Source of the DNA: Pseudomonas sp.
GTDB taxonomy: Bacteria > Pseudomonadota > Gammaproteobacteria > Pseudomonadales > Pseudomonadaceae
Length of the DNA: 6,206 bases
Direction: 5' to 3'
NCBI GenBank assembly: GCA_003525045.1
Contig: DQGF01000034.1
Span: 24,636-30,841, forward strand
The position numbers and the translations under genes were made by a program. Positions 1 through 6,206 of this stretch are shown here, one piece after another (position 1 is the first letter of the stretch; the number at the start of each line of letters is the position of its first letter). Below the pieces are notes generated by a model. It searched no databases. It was not told the DNA's origin and saw only the letters and a program-made list of their open reading frames with translations.

Positions 1-376
1 TGCTGTTACCGACGGCATGACACAGGCGGGTGAGGGCGAGGATGTTCACCTCGATCAGATCTTGCTCGGTCATCCAGTCCTGAGCCAGGAAAGGGCCGCA
101 GGTACCCATGCCGGCGCAGTTGACCAGCAGATCGATCTGGCGGTCACCTTCCTCCAGTTCCAGCAGAAATCCGGACAGCCGCAAGGGCTCGCCCAGGTCA
201 CAGGCCCGGAACAACACTTCCACGCCAAAACGTTGAGTCAGTTCAATCGCAATAGTTTCCAGCTGATCACGCTGTCGGGCCACCAGAATCAGGCTGCGGC
301 CGCGCCGGGCCAGCGCTTCGGCCATCGCCAGGCCGATGCCGCTGGAAGCGCCTGTGATCAGAGCGTAACGGGTCAT
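1..376 (-). CDS. Short-chain dehydrogenase/reductase (SDR), N-terminal part, cut by window edge
   Basis: Only the first 125 residues are in the window; the rest lies beyond base 1. The protein opens with a beta strand and the classic SDR dinucleotide-binding motif TGASSGIG at residues 8-15, followed by helix AMAEALARRG and a second strand LILVARQ. Further on LLVNCAG (about residues 92-98) is the usual NNAG structural motif, here with Cys in place of the second Asn. An acidic DL pair after strand 3 (about 64-65) fits the adenine-binding Asp. The catalytic Ser/Tyr/Lys residues would be in the missing C-terminal part, so neither activity nor substrate can be judged. The start is fixed by GGAG (bases 383-386 on the complement) six bases before ATG. 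It lies 62 bases downstream of the DUF805 gene on the same strand, possibly in the same transcript. Confident on the superfamily, no claim on the substrate. Confidence 0.9.
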   Translation of the reverse strand, partial: MTRYALITGASSGIGLAMAEALARRGRSLILVARQRDQLETIAIELTQRFGVEVLFRACDLGEPLRLSGFLLELEEGDRQIDLLVNCAGMGTCGPFLAQDWMTEQDLIEVNILALTRLCHAVGNS

Positions 377-438
377 GCAGTTCTCCATCGCAACAGCTCC
401 GCGCCGGCGACGCAGGTGTCACGGGCGGGAAGCGTTGT

Positions 439-1413
439 TCATTCTTTCGCAGAGTCTACAGGGGGCCGGGCTGCTTCGGCTGCATCCTCGGCTGAATTTG
501 GCGCTGGCTCTACTTTCACAGCGGTCTGATCTTCGATCTCTTCGGTGGTGACCGAGTCACTTTCGTAGCTGCTCTCGGCGGCGCTTTCGTATTCACTCTG
601 GATCGCAGTGAGCCCACCGGTCAGCCCGCCAATGAACAGGATTGCGACAAGCACCAGCCATAGCGCAGACAGGACCTTGACCGCTGTGCTGTTGGGCGGC
701 GGTGGCGCACCGTATCGATTGGCGCCGCTGTTGCCCGGCATAATCATCATCACGAATGGAAAGAAGCTGCCCACGAAGGGCAAGAGGGTCAGCAGCCAGA
801 GCCAGCCGGACCAGCCGATATCGTGTAGACGCTGGACGCTGAACTGGATGCTGACGAAGCCGAGCGCCACAATCAGAATAAAGGCCAACAGGCCTCCCAG
901 AATCAGGCCGGCGCTGGAGTCTGTACTGATGAGGGCGAGGCCGAAAACACTCAGCACGGCGCCGATGCCAAGCGTCACCAGCATCAGGACCATCGTCCAG
1001 GCCAGATAGCGCAAGCGGCCGATACGGCCTTCGAAACTGAACGCCTTGAGCGAGCCAAACTCCGGCAGCGCTTCGCCGACGGCCGCACGCGGCGGTGCGT
1101 AGGGTGATTCCGGATCTGTCGATAAAGGCGGCACGGCAGGTGAGTGTTCGTGCACATCGGACAGGTTCAGTTCGATCGAGGGTTCGCTTTCGATCCGGGC
1201 ATCGATGCCGGTTTTCGTCAGCGCCTGCAGATAAGTCTGAGCATCTGCCTGTGACAAGTCGCGTTTGAGCGCAACCGGCCGGCCACTGAAAAGCCGCTCG
1301 ATGGCAGCGACATCGGATTTGAATAGCTCGGCGAGATTGAGCTTGGCAGTGGTGGCTTCGACACCTGGCAGTAGAGCGCCGTCGAATACGATCTTGTAAC
1401 GGTTTTCGCTCAT
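439..1413 (-). CDS. DUF805 membrane protein with soluble N-terminal domain and acidic C-terminal tail
   Basis: A 324-residue protein of unknown function. Residues 1-78 form a soluble domain, with VFDG near 9-12 and RLFSGRPVALKR at 40-51; I have seen this type of domain fused to membrane modules in pseudomonads but cannot name it. Residues 79-120 are a Pro/Ser/Glu-rich linker. From about 125 the DUF805 domain begins with FEGRIGRLRYLAW, continues with SVQRLHDIGWSGW (192-204) and ends with GNSGANRYG (227-235), all hallmark DUF805 patterns. Four hydrophobic segments lie near 137-162, 169-190, 203-226 and 246-268. The tail (273-324) is strongly acidic, 15 Asp/Glu against 3 Lys/Arg. I chose ATG at 1413 because AAGGA lies 11 bases before it; an ATG four codons earlier (1425) has AAGG almost touching it, and longer frames overlap the upstream gene. 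It starts 94 bases after the nitronate monooxygenase gene ends. Family assignment is firm; function is unknown. Confidence 0.88.
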   Translation of the reverse strand: MSENRYKIVFDGALLPGVEATTAKLNLAELFKSDVAAIERLFSGRPVALKRDLSQADAQTYLQALTKTGIDARIESEPSIELNLSDVHEHSPAVPPLSTDPESPYAPPRAAVGEALPEFGSLKAFSFEGRIGRLRYLAWTMVLMLVTLGIGAVLSVFGLALISTDSSAGLILGGLLAFILIVALGFVSIQFSVQRLHDIGWSGWLWLLTLLPFVGSFFPFVMMIMPGNSGANRYGAPPPPNSTAVKVLSALWLVLVAILFIGGLTGGLTAIQSEYESAAESSYESDSVTTEEIEDQTAVKVEPAPNSAEDAAEAARPPVDSAKE

Positions 1414-1507
1414 TGTGCGAGGCATCCTTGTCGCGAAGTAGTTGAGTGAAGGGTGTTGCCCACCCGGAGTGTAAGGCCAGTCGAGAGCGGCTGGCCAAGT
1501 TGTCCTG

Positions 1508-2476
1508 TCAGCGCGGCCAGCGCTCACGCAGCTGTGCCGACCGTTCCAAGGCCTCGCGGTATTCGTCGTCCAGACGTGCAACCAGTTGATCGACACTCGG
1601 CAGGTCATCGATTTCACCGACGCCCTGACCCGCGGACCACACGGTTTTCCAGGCTTTGGCTTCATCGCTCAAAGGCTTGAGCTTGGAGCCGAAATTGACC
1701 TCGCCTTTGCCATGCAGTGCCGCCATGTCGAAACCGGCAGCCTCCAGGCTTTGGCGCATGAAACTTGCCGGTACGCCCGACACTGCTGGAGTATGGACGA
1801 TGTCCGCGGCTCTGGAAGCCAGCAACATCTGCTTGTAGGCGTCAGGTGCATGACTTTCGGTAGTACCGATAAATCGCGTACCGAAGTAGGCCAGATCTGC
1901 GCCGAGTAGTTGTGCGGCGAGAATCTCGTGACCGTGGTTCAGGCAGCCTGCCAACAGCAGGGTCTTGTCGAAAAACTGGCGGATCTCGGCAATCAGCGAA
2001 AACGGGCTCCAGGTCCCAGCGTGTCCACCGGCACCCGCGGCCACGGCGATCAAGCCGTCTACGCCGGCCTCGGCCGCTTTCTCGGCATGGCGACGGGTCG
2101 TCACATCGTGGAATACCAGGCCGCCATAGCTGTGAACTGCTTCGACCAATTCCTTCACGGCACCGAGGCTGGTGATCACGATCGGCACTTTGTGCTCGAT
2201 GCAGATCTCCAGATCCGCTTGCAGGCGCGGGTTACTGTTGTGGACGATCAGGTTCACCGCGTAAGGCGCCGGGTTTTCCAGTGTCGCCAGTCCTGCTTCG
2301 ATTTCCTCCAGCCAAGCCTTGAAGCCGCTGCTCTCGCGTTGATTCAGCGCGGGAAAGCTGCCGACTACACCGTTTCGGCAGCAAGCAAGCACCAGTTGCG
2401 GGTTGGAGATAAGGAACATCGGCGCTGCAACCACGGGCAGGCGTAAACGTTGTTCGAGCAAAGCGGGCAGCGACAT
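1508..2476 (-). CDS. Nitronate monooxygenase-type FMN flavoprotein (2-nitropropane dioxygenase family)
   Basis: A 322-residue TIM-barrel flavoprotein of the NMO/2-nitropropane dioxygenase family, usual length for it. Members bind FMN and oxidise toxic propionate 3-nitronate or other alkyl nitronates to carbonyl compounds and nitrite, although many homologues have other or unknown substrates. Visible family features are the N-terminal LPVVAAPM strand (13-20) with FLISNPQL after it, the FMN-phosphate region GAGGHAG (148-154) carrying the His expected at the active site, GADLAYFGTRF (192-202) followed by the TTESHA segment, and SAGQGVG (281-287) near the C terminus. Where many relatives have AGGI it has AGCLNHG (176-182), so substrate should be treated as open. 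The start is supported by GGGG (bases 2485-2488 on the complement) eight bases before ATG. It follows hemJ by 33 bases, so the two are probably cotranscribed. Cytoplasmic; no signal peptide or membrane segment. Confidence 0.9.
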   Translation of the reverse strand: MSLPALLEQRLRLPVVAAPMFLISNPQLVLACCRNGVVGSFPALNQRESSGFKAWLEEIEAGLATLENPAPYAVNLIVHNSNPRLQADLEICIEHKVPIVITSLGAVKELVEAVHSYGGLVFHDVTTRRHAEKAAEAGVDGLIAVAAGAGGHAGTWSPFSLIAEIRQFFDKTLLLAGCLNHGHEILAAQLLGADLAYFGTRFIGTTESHAPDAYKQMLLASRAADIVHTPAVSGVPASFMRQSLEAAGFDMAALHGKGEVNFGSKLKPLSDEAKAWKTVWSAGQGVGEIDDLPSVDQLVARLDDEYREALERSAQLRERWPR

Positions 2477-2509
2477 TGGAAGTACCCCGGTGAGTGGTGC
2501 TGATTGAAA

Positions 2510-2938
2510 TTAGAACGGCTGAACGACGACCAGAATTACGATAGCCAGCAATATCAGAACCGGCACTTCATTGAACCAGCGATAAAAGACATGGCTGCGG
2601 GTGTTTTCGCCACGGGCAAAACGTTTCACCTGTGCGCCGCACATGTGGTGGTAGCCGATCAGAATCACTACCAGGGTCAACTTCGCGTGAATCCAGGCAC
2701 CCTGACTGAATATGCTGGGATTCAAGGCGATCAGCGCGATGCCGAAAATCAGGGTGGCGATCATCGCCGGTCCCATGATGCCGCGGTACAGCTTGCGCTC
2801 CATGATACTGAAGCGTTCCTTGCTGACGGTGTCTTCGCTTTGGGCGTGGTAGACGAACAGGCGCGGCAGGTAGAACAGGCCGGCAAACCAGCAGACCATG
2901 CTGATGATATGAAGCGCTTTGAGCCACAGATAAAGCAT
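2510..2938 (-). CDS. hemJ: HemJ, protoporphyrinogen IX oxidase (membrane)
   Basis: A 142-residue integral membrane protein of the HemJ (UPF0093, formerly CopD-like) family, which oxidises protoporphyrinogen IX to protoporphyrin IX in haem synthesis and replaces HemG/HemY in many proteobacteria. Four hydrophobic segments lie near residues 3-25, 53-72, 83-103 and 122-140. Family hallmarks are [19 protein letters not shown] with His10 in helix 1, the following LPRLFVYH (Arg26, His31), RKLYR then MGPAM (48-59), WIHAKL (His84, Lys86) in helix 3, YHH at 96-98, and the terminal FNEVP (122-126). His in helix 1 and Lys in helix 3 are the residues known to matter in this family. The length is typical. 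ATG at 2938 has GGGGA (2949-2953 on the complement) about ten bases upstream. It is the first gene of the leftward group and is divergent from argC across 134 bases. Confidence 0.93.
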   Translation of the reverse strand: MLYLWLKALHIISMVCWFAGLFYLPRLFVYHAQSEDTVSKERFSIMERKLYRGIMGPAMIATLIFGIALIALNPSIFSQGAWIHAKLTLVVILIGYHHMCGAQVKRFARGENTRSHVFYRWFNEVPVLILLAIVILVVVQPF

Positions 2939-2971
2939 TTTTGGTTATTCCCCAAGTTCACGGTAGCCCGA

Positions 2972-3001
2972 ATAGTAGAGGCTTGAGCGCCCGCACGTCA
3001 C
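2972..3001 (-). promoter_or_regulatory. Candidate sigma70 promoter for hemJ
   Basis: Read on the minus strand, GTGACG (bases 3001-2996) can serve as the -35 and TACTAT (2977-2972) as the -10, with an 18-base spacer, ending 33 bases before the hemJ ATG. The -10 matches TATAAT at four of six positions and the -35 matches TTGACA at four of six. Found by eye only; moderate to weak. Confidence 0.4.
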
Positions 3002-3009
3002 CTTGGCGG

Positions 3010-3038
3010 TTGTCGCAGGACGATACGGGCCCTATTAT
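3010..3038 (+). promoter_or_regulatory. Candidate sigma70 promoter for argC
   Basis: TTGTCG (3010-3015) and TATTAT (3033-3038) are separated by 17 bases, matching the -35 at four and the -10 at five of six positions. A start near 3045 would give a leader of roughly 28 bases before the argC ATG. The spacer ends in the 6-base palindrome GGGCCC (3027-3032). This and the hemJ promoter would lie back to back without overlapping. No clear ArgR operator is visible by eye. Confidence 0.5.
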
Positions 3039-3060
3039 CGACGGCTTTCCAGGGTTCGTT

Positions 3061-3065
3061 GAGGG
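3061..3065 (+). promoter_or_regulatory. argC ribosome binding site, deciding the start
   Basis: GAGGG lies seven bases before the ATG at 3073. The reading frame is open upstream to a TTG at 2941, which would add 44 residues, but that extension has no family similarity, would cover the whole promoter region and lacks a comparable binding site. The 3073 start puts the strand and GGTGYTG motif at the very N terminus, as in the family. Confidence 0.75.
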
Positions 3066-3072
3066 CAGGTTT

Positions 3073-4107
3073 ATGGTCAAGGTCGGTATCGTCGGCGGCA
3101 CGGGTTACACCGGTGTCGAACTGCTGCGTCTGTTGGCACAACATCCGCAAGCTGAAGTGGCAGTGATCACTTCCCGATCCGAGGCCGGTCTGGCCGTGGC
3201 TGATATGTACCCGAACCTGCGAGGTCATTACGATGGCCTGGCGTTCAGCGTTCCGGATATCAAGACCCTGGGCGCCTGCGACGTGGTGTTCTTCGCTACG
3301 CCTCACGGTGTTGCCCATGCCCTGGCCGGCGAGTTGCTGGCGGCCGGGACCAAGGTCATCGACCTGTCGGCCGACTTCCGTCTGCAAGACGCTGATGAGT
3401 GGGCCAAGTGGTACGGTCAGCCGCACGGTGCGCCGCAGCTGCTGGAAGAGGCGGTGTATGGCTTGCCGGAGGTCAATCGCGAGCAGATCAAGCAGGCTCG
3501 CCTGATCGCCGTGCCAGGTTGCTACCCGACGGCAACGCAATTGGGCTTCCTGCCATTGCTTGAAGCCGGTTTGGCCGATACCACTCGCTTGATCGCAGAC
3601 TGCAAATCCGGTGTCAGCGGTGCCGGTCGTGGCGCCTCTGTAGGTTCGCTGTATTCCGAAACCTCGGAAAGCATGAAGGCCTATGCCGTCAAAGGGCACC
3701 GTCACTTGCCGGAAATCCGCCAGGGTCTGCGGCGTGCAGCGGGCAAGGACGTTGGTCTGACCTTTGTCCCGCACCTGACGCCAATGATTCGTGGCATCCA
3801 CTCAACGCTCTACGCCACCGTGGTGGATCGCTCGGTGGATCTGCAAGCGCTGTTTGAAAAGCGTTATGCCAGCGAACCGTTCGTCGATGTGATGCCGGCC
3901 GGCAGCCATCCGGAAACCCGCAGCGTGCGTGGTGCCAACGTTTGCCGCATCGCCGTGCATCGGCCGCAGGATGGTGATTTGGTAGTGGTGTTGTCGGTGA
4001 TTGACAACCTGGTCAAAGGTGCGTCGGGTCAGGCGGTGCAGAACCTGAACATCCTCTTCGGGCTGGATGAGCGTCTGGGCCTGTCCCATGCAGGCATGCT
4101 GCCGTAA
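3073..4107 (+). CDS. argC: ArgC, N-acetyl-gamma-glutamyl-phosphate reductase
   Basis: A 344-residue cytoplasmic enzyme of arginine synthesis that reduces N-acetyl-glutamyl-5-phosphate with NADPH to N-acetylglutamate 5-semialdehyde. Residues 4-14 carry the NADP-binding [10 protein letters not shown] loop. [10 protein letters not shown] (73-82) and DLSADFRL (97-104) are typical. The catalytic Cys is Cys150 in VPGCYPT, and the His-rich GHRHLPEI (208-215) supplies the expected active-site histidine. [10 protein letters not shown] (179-188) and [10 protein letters not shown] (233-242) line the substrate site, and [12 protein letters not shown] (315-326) is the C-terminal NADP-side motif. The length equals the usual long-form bacterial ArgC. 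It has its own promoter and a strong terminator 18 bases after the stop, so it appears to be monocistronic and is not linked to other arg genes in the window. Confidence 0.98.
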   Translation: MVKVGIVGGTGYTGVELLRLLAQHPQAEVAVITSRSEAGLAVADMYPNLRGHYDGLAFSVPDIKTLGACDVVFFATPHGVAHALAGELLAAGTKVIDLSADFRLQDADEWAKWYGQPHGAPQLLEEAVYGLPEVNREQIKQARLIAVPGCYPTATQLGFLPLLEAGLADTTRLIADCKSGVSGAGRGASVGSLYSETSESMKAYAVKGHRHLPEIRQGLRRAAGKDVGLTFVPHLTPMIRGIHSTLYATVVDRSVDLQALFEKRYASEPFVDVMPAGSHPETRSVRGANVCRIAVHRPQDGDLVVVLSVIDNLVKGASGQAVQNLNILFGLDERLGLSHAGMLP

Positions 4108-4125
4108 CGCTTTATCCCGCTCACC

Positions 4126-4152
4126 AAAAAGGCCCCTTGAACGGGCCTTTTT
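4126..4152 (+). terminator. Rho-independent terminator of argC
   Basis: A perfect 10-bp stem (4126-4135 with 4143-4152) encloses a 7-base loop CTTGAAC. The GGCCC core is flanked by five A on the left and five T on the right, giving the U tract for rightward transcription. Because the left arm starts with A residues it would also read as a terminator from the other side, but no leftward gene ends here. Confidence 0.93.
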
Positions 4153-4194
4153 GCGTTACGAGCCGGCAATCAGGTTTATTGATATACCGTAACA

Positions 4195-4204
4195 ATAGTT
4201 GACC
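4195..4204 (+). promoter_or_regulatory. Possible IscR type 1 half-site upstream of erpA
   Basis: ATAGTTGACC matches nine of ten positions of the left half of the E. coli IscR type 1 consensus (ATASYYGACT), and the next five bases (GATTT) fit the consensus centre. The right half matches poorly. It overlaps the proposed -35 of erpA, as IscR sites often do. In E. coli IscR is known to repress erpA; whether it does so here is inference. Confidence 0.3.
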
Positions 4205-4228
4205 GATTTTCTGGGAGAAGCGGATAAT
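4199..4228 (+). promoter_or_regulatory. Sigma70-like promoter of erpA
   Basis: TTGACC (4199-4204) and GATAAT (4223-4228) are separated by 18 bases, each matching five of six consensus positions. A start near 4235 gives a leader of about 40 bases. This is the best promoter by eye in the window and sits between the argC terminator and erpA, so erpA is likely transcribed independently. Confidence 0.6.
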
Positions 4229-4247
4229 GCACGTCATCACGCATTAT
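4224..4247. repeat. Perfect 7-bp inverted repeat over the erpA -10/start region
   Basis: ATAATGC (4224-4230) and GCATTAT (4241-4247) are exact reverse complements separated by 10 bases. The left arm contains most of the proposed -10 box and the dyad centre falls at about the predicted transcription start. The placement fits an operator for a dimeric regulator; as RNA the left arm would be mostly untranscribed. Regulator unknown. Confidence 0.5.
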
Positions 4248-4249
4248 GG

Positions 4250-4262
4250 CGGCGTAACGCCG
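4250..4262 (+). other. Small hairpin touching the erpA ribosome binding site
   Basis: CGGCG (4250-4254) pairs with CGCCG (4258-4262) around a 3-base TAA loop. The last paired G is also the first base of the erpA binding site GGGAG (4262-4266), which stands nine bases before the ATG. The stem could tune access of the ribosome to erpA mRNA; this is a structural inference only. Confidence 0.35.
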
Positions 4263-4275
4263 GGAGATAGTCAGC

Positions 4276-4626
4276 ATGAGCGTCGAATCCTTCACCCCCA
4301 CGGCTTTGCAATTCACCCACGGTGCCGCGCACAAGGTGAAGAGCCTGGTCGATGAAGAGGGGAATGATCGCTTGAAGCTGCGCGTATTCGTTACGGGCGG
4401 CGGTTGTTCAGGTTTTCAGTACGGCTTCACCTTCGATGAAGAAGTGGCCGATGACGACACCATCGTCGAGCGCGAGGGTGTGAGTCTGGTCGTCGATCCA
4501 ATGAGCTTCCAGTACCTGGCAGGTGCCGAGGTGGATTATCAGGAAGGGCTGGAAGGGTCGCGTTTCGTCATCAAGAATCCGAACGCTTCCACCACGTGTG
4601 GCTGCGGCTCTTCGTTCTCGATCTGA
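4276..4626 (+). CDS. erpA: ErpA, A-type iron-sulfur cluster carrier/insertion protein
   Basis: A 116-residue protein of the HesB/IscA/ErpA family that accepts iron-sulfur clusters from scaffold systems and delivers them to apoproteins, in E. coli including the isoprenoid enzymes IspG and IspH. The three cluster-ligand cysteines are present: Cys44 in [10 protein letters not shown] and Cys108/Cys110 in the terminal [19 protein letters not shown] (53-62) and [21 protein letters not shown] (72-92) are typical; the sequence matches ErpA better than IscA or SufA through its N terminus and FQY / DYQEGL wording. The length is normal. The start has GGGAG nine bases upstream. The gene stands alone on the plus strand between two terminators and is not inside an isc or suf operon. 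Confidence 0.95.
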   Translation: MSVESFTPTALQFTHGAAHKVKSLVDEEGNDRLKLRVFVTGGGCSGFQYGFTFDEEVADDDTIVEREGVSLVVDPMSFQYLAGAEVDYQEGLEGSRFVIKNPNASTTCGCGSSFSI

Positions 4627-4646
4627 TCGCGCAGAGCATCGCCAGG

Positions 4647-4678
4647 CGCCGCATGGCCTCAGGGCTCTGCGGCGTTTT
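4647..4678 (+). terminator. Rho-independent terminator of erpA
   Basis: CGCCGCA (4647-4653) pairs perfectly with TGCGGCG (4668-4674), with a further inner helix GGCC/GGCT across one mismatch, followed directly by TTTT (4675-4678). A second, mutually exclusive stem CGCAGAGC (4630-4637) with GCTCTGCG (4664-4671) shares the right arm. The T tract lies on the erpA side, so it serves erpA rather than the converging anmK. Confidence 0.8.
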
Positions 4679-4696
4679 GCTGTCCGGGGTTCGAAT

Positions 4697-5791
<1,095 letters not shown>

Positions 5792-6206
5792 TTAGCGCTT
5801 CGAAGCCAGCATGGTGGCTTTCTCTTGGTCCATGCGCGCCATCAATGGCTGACTCTGCGCGAGGAAGCGTGCGCGTTCGGCCTTGGAGATCGGATCGGCC
5901 ATCGCCACCTTCTGGCCCAGCGGGTCGACGTGCACGCCATTGACCTGGAACTCATAGTGCAAGTGCGGGCCGGTGGAGAGCCCGGTTGTACCGATATAAC
6001 CGATTACCTGGCCTTGCTTGACGCTGCCGCCAGTCTTGACGCCCTTGGCGAAGCCTTGCATGTGGCCGTAAAGCGTGCGGTAGGTATTGCCGTGCTGGAT
6101 GATCACGGTATTGCCGTAGCCGCCGCGGCGACCCGCCAACAGTACTTTGCCGTCACCGGCAGCCCTGATCGGCGTGCCGCGCGGTGCTGCGTAGTCGACA
6201 CCTTTA
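5792..6206 (-). CDS. M23 (LytM-type) peptidoglycan metalloendopeptidase, C-terminal part, cut by window edge
   Basis: The last 137 residues are visible; the N-terminal part lies beyond the right edge. The LytM zinc peptidase domain enters at KGVDYAAPRGTP, whose Asp (fourth visible residue) is the Asp of the HxxxD zinc motif; the partner His should lie just outside. GGYGNTVIIQHGN, YGHM with its conserved His (visible residue 48) and GPHLHYEF with the HxH motif (81-83) complete the active site, so the enzyme looks catalytically intact where seen. Such enzymes cut peptide cross-links of peptidoglycan in the periplasm. The C-terminal 52 residues after HLHYE, charged and helical-looking (ISKAERARFLAQSQ), are usual for MepM-like pseudomonad members. 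It is immediately upstream of anmK. An internal TTG at 6139 is not the start, since the domain continues in frame to the edge. Confidence 0.93.
   Translation of the reverse strand, partial: KGVDYAAPRGTPIRAAGDGKVLLAGRRGGYGNTVIIQHGNTYRTLYGHMQGFAKGVKTGGSVKQGQVIGYIGTTGLSTGPHLHYEFQVNGVHVDPLGQKVAMADPISKAERARFLAQSQPLMARMDQEKATMLASKR

Noticed and set aside
17..529. Open frame of 170 codons on the plus strand
   Set aside because: It is antisense to the SDR gene, whose TGASSGIG and NCAG motifs are clear, and to the end of the DUF805 gene.
1451..1496. Two small dyads between the nitronate monooxygenase and DUF805 genes (GGGTG/CACCC and GGCCAG/CTGGCC) as a terminator
   Set aside because: Stems are only 5-6 bp and no T tract follows on the minus strand, so termination is not supported.
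1414..1665. Upstream extension of the DUF805 frame to 1665
   Set aside because: It would overlap the nitronate monooxygenase gene, has no family similarity, and the start at 1413 has a suitable binding site.
1910..2446. Open frame of 178 codons antisense to the nitronate monooxygenase gene
   Set aside because: Low-complexity shadow translation without motifs, fully inside a well-supported gene.
3021..3040. Dyad CGATA...TATCG around GGGCCC in the argC promoter as an ArgR or other operator
   Set aside because: Five-base arms are within chance expectation and do not resemble an ArgR box by eye.
2941..3072. 44-residue N-terminal extension of ArgC from TTG at 2941
   Set aside because: It lacks family similarity, spans the promoter region, and a good binding site precedes the ATG at 3073.
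2998..3801. Open frame of 267 codons antisense to argC
   Set aside because: It mirrors the codon structure of argC, has Gln/Arg/His-rich composition without any recognisable motif, and argC is certain.

Overview
The window looks like an ordinary chromosomal core segment of a Pseudomonas, most likely of the P. fluorescens type. This rests on the moderately high GC content by eye, the close fit of the proteins to pseudomonad families, and the gene order hemJ / argC / erpA / anmK / M23 peptidase, which I recall from memory as the order around argC in P. aeruginosa. There is no trace of mobile elements, CRISPR, phage genes, rRNA or tRNA. Nothing amounts to an undescribed system; the most interesting material is small-scale regulatory structure upstream of erpA and a little-studied membrane protein with an unnamed N-terminal domain.

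Left part (1-3000, all on the minus strand, so read right to left): hemJ (four-helix membrane protoporphyrinogen oxidase of haem synthesis), then 33 bases later a nitronate monooxygenase-type flavoprotein, then a DUF805 membrane protein, then the first 125 residues of a short-chain dehydrogenase that runs off the left edge. No convincing terminator separates them, so they could be one transcription unit starting from the hemJ/argC divergent region.

Middle (3000-4680, plus strand): argC (third enzyme-step reductase of arginine synthesis) with its own promoter and a strong terminator, followed by erpA, an A-type iron-sulfur carrier. erpA has a sigma70-like promoter, a half-match to an IscR type 1 site, a perfect 7-bp inverted repeat over the -10/start region, a small hairpin touching its ribosome binding site, and a terminator behind it.

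Right part (4697-6206, minus strand): a LytM/M23 cell-wall peptidase, cut by the right edge of the window, is followed after only 3 bases by anmK, the kinase that recycles anhydro-MurNAc. The two form a tight peptidoglycan turnover/recycling pair whose end converges with erpA.

The long open frames antisense to argC, anmK and the nitronate monooxygenase are shadows of high-GC coding sequence and were left out.
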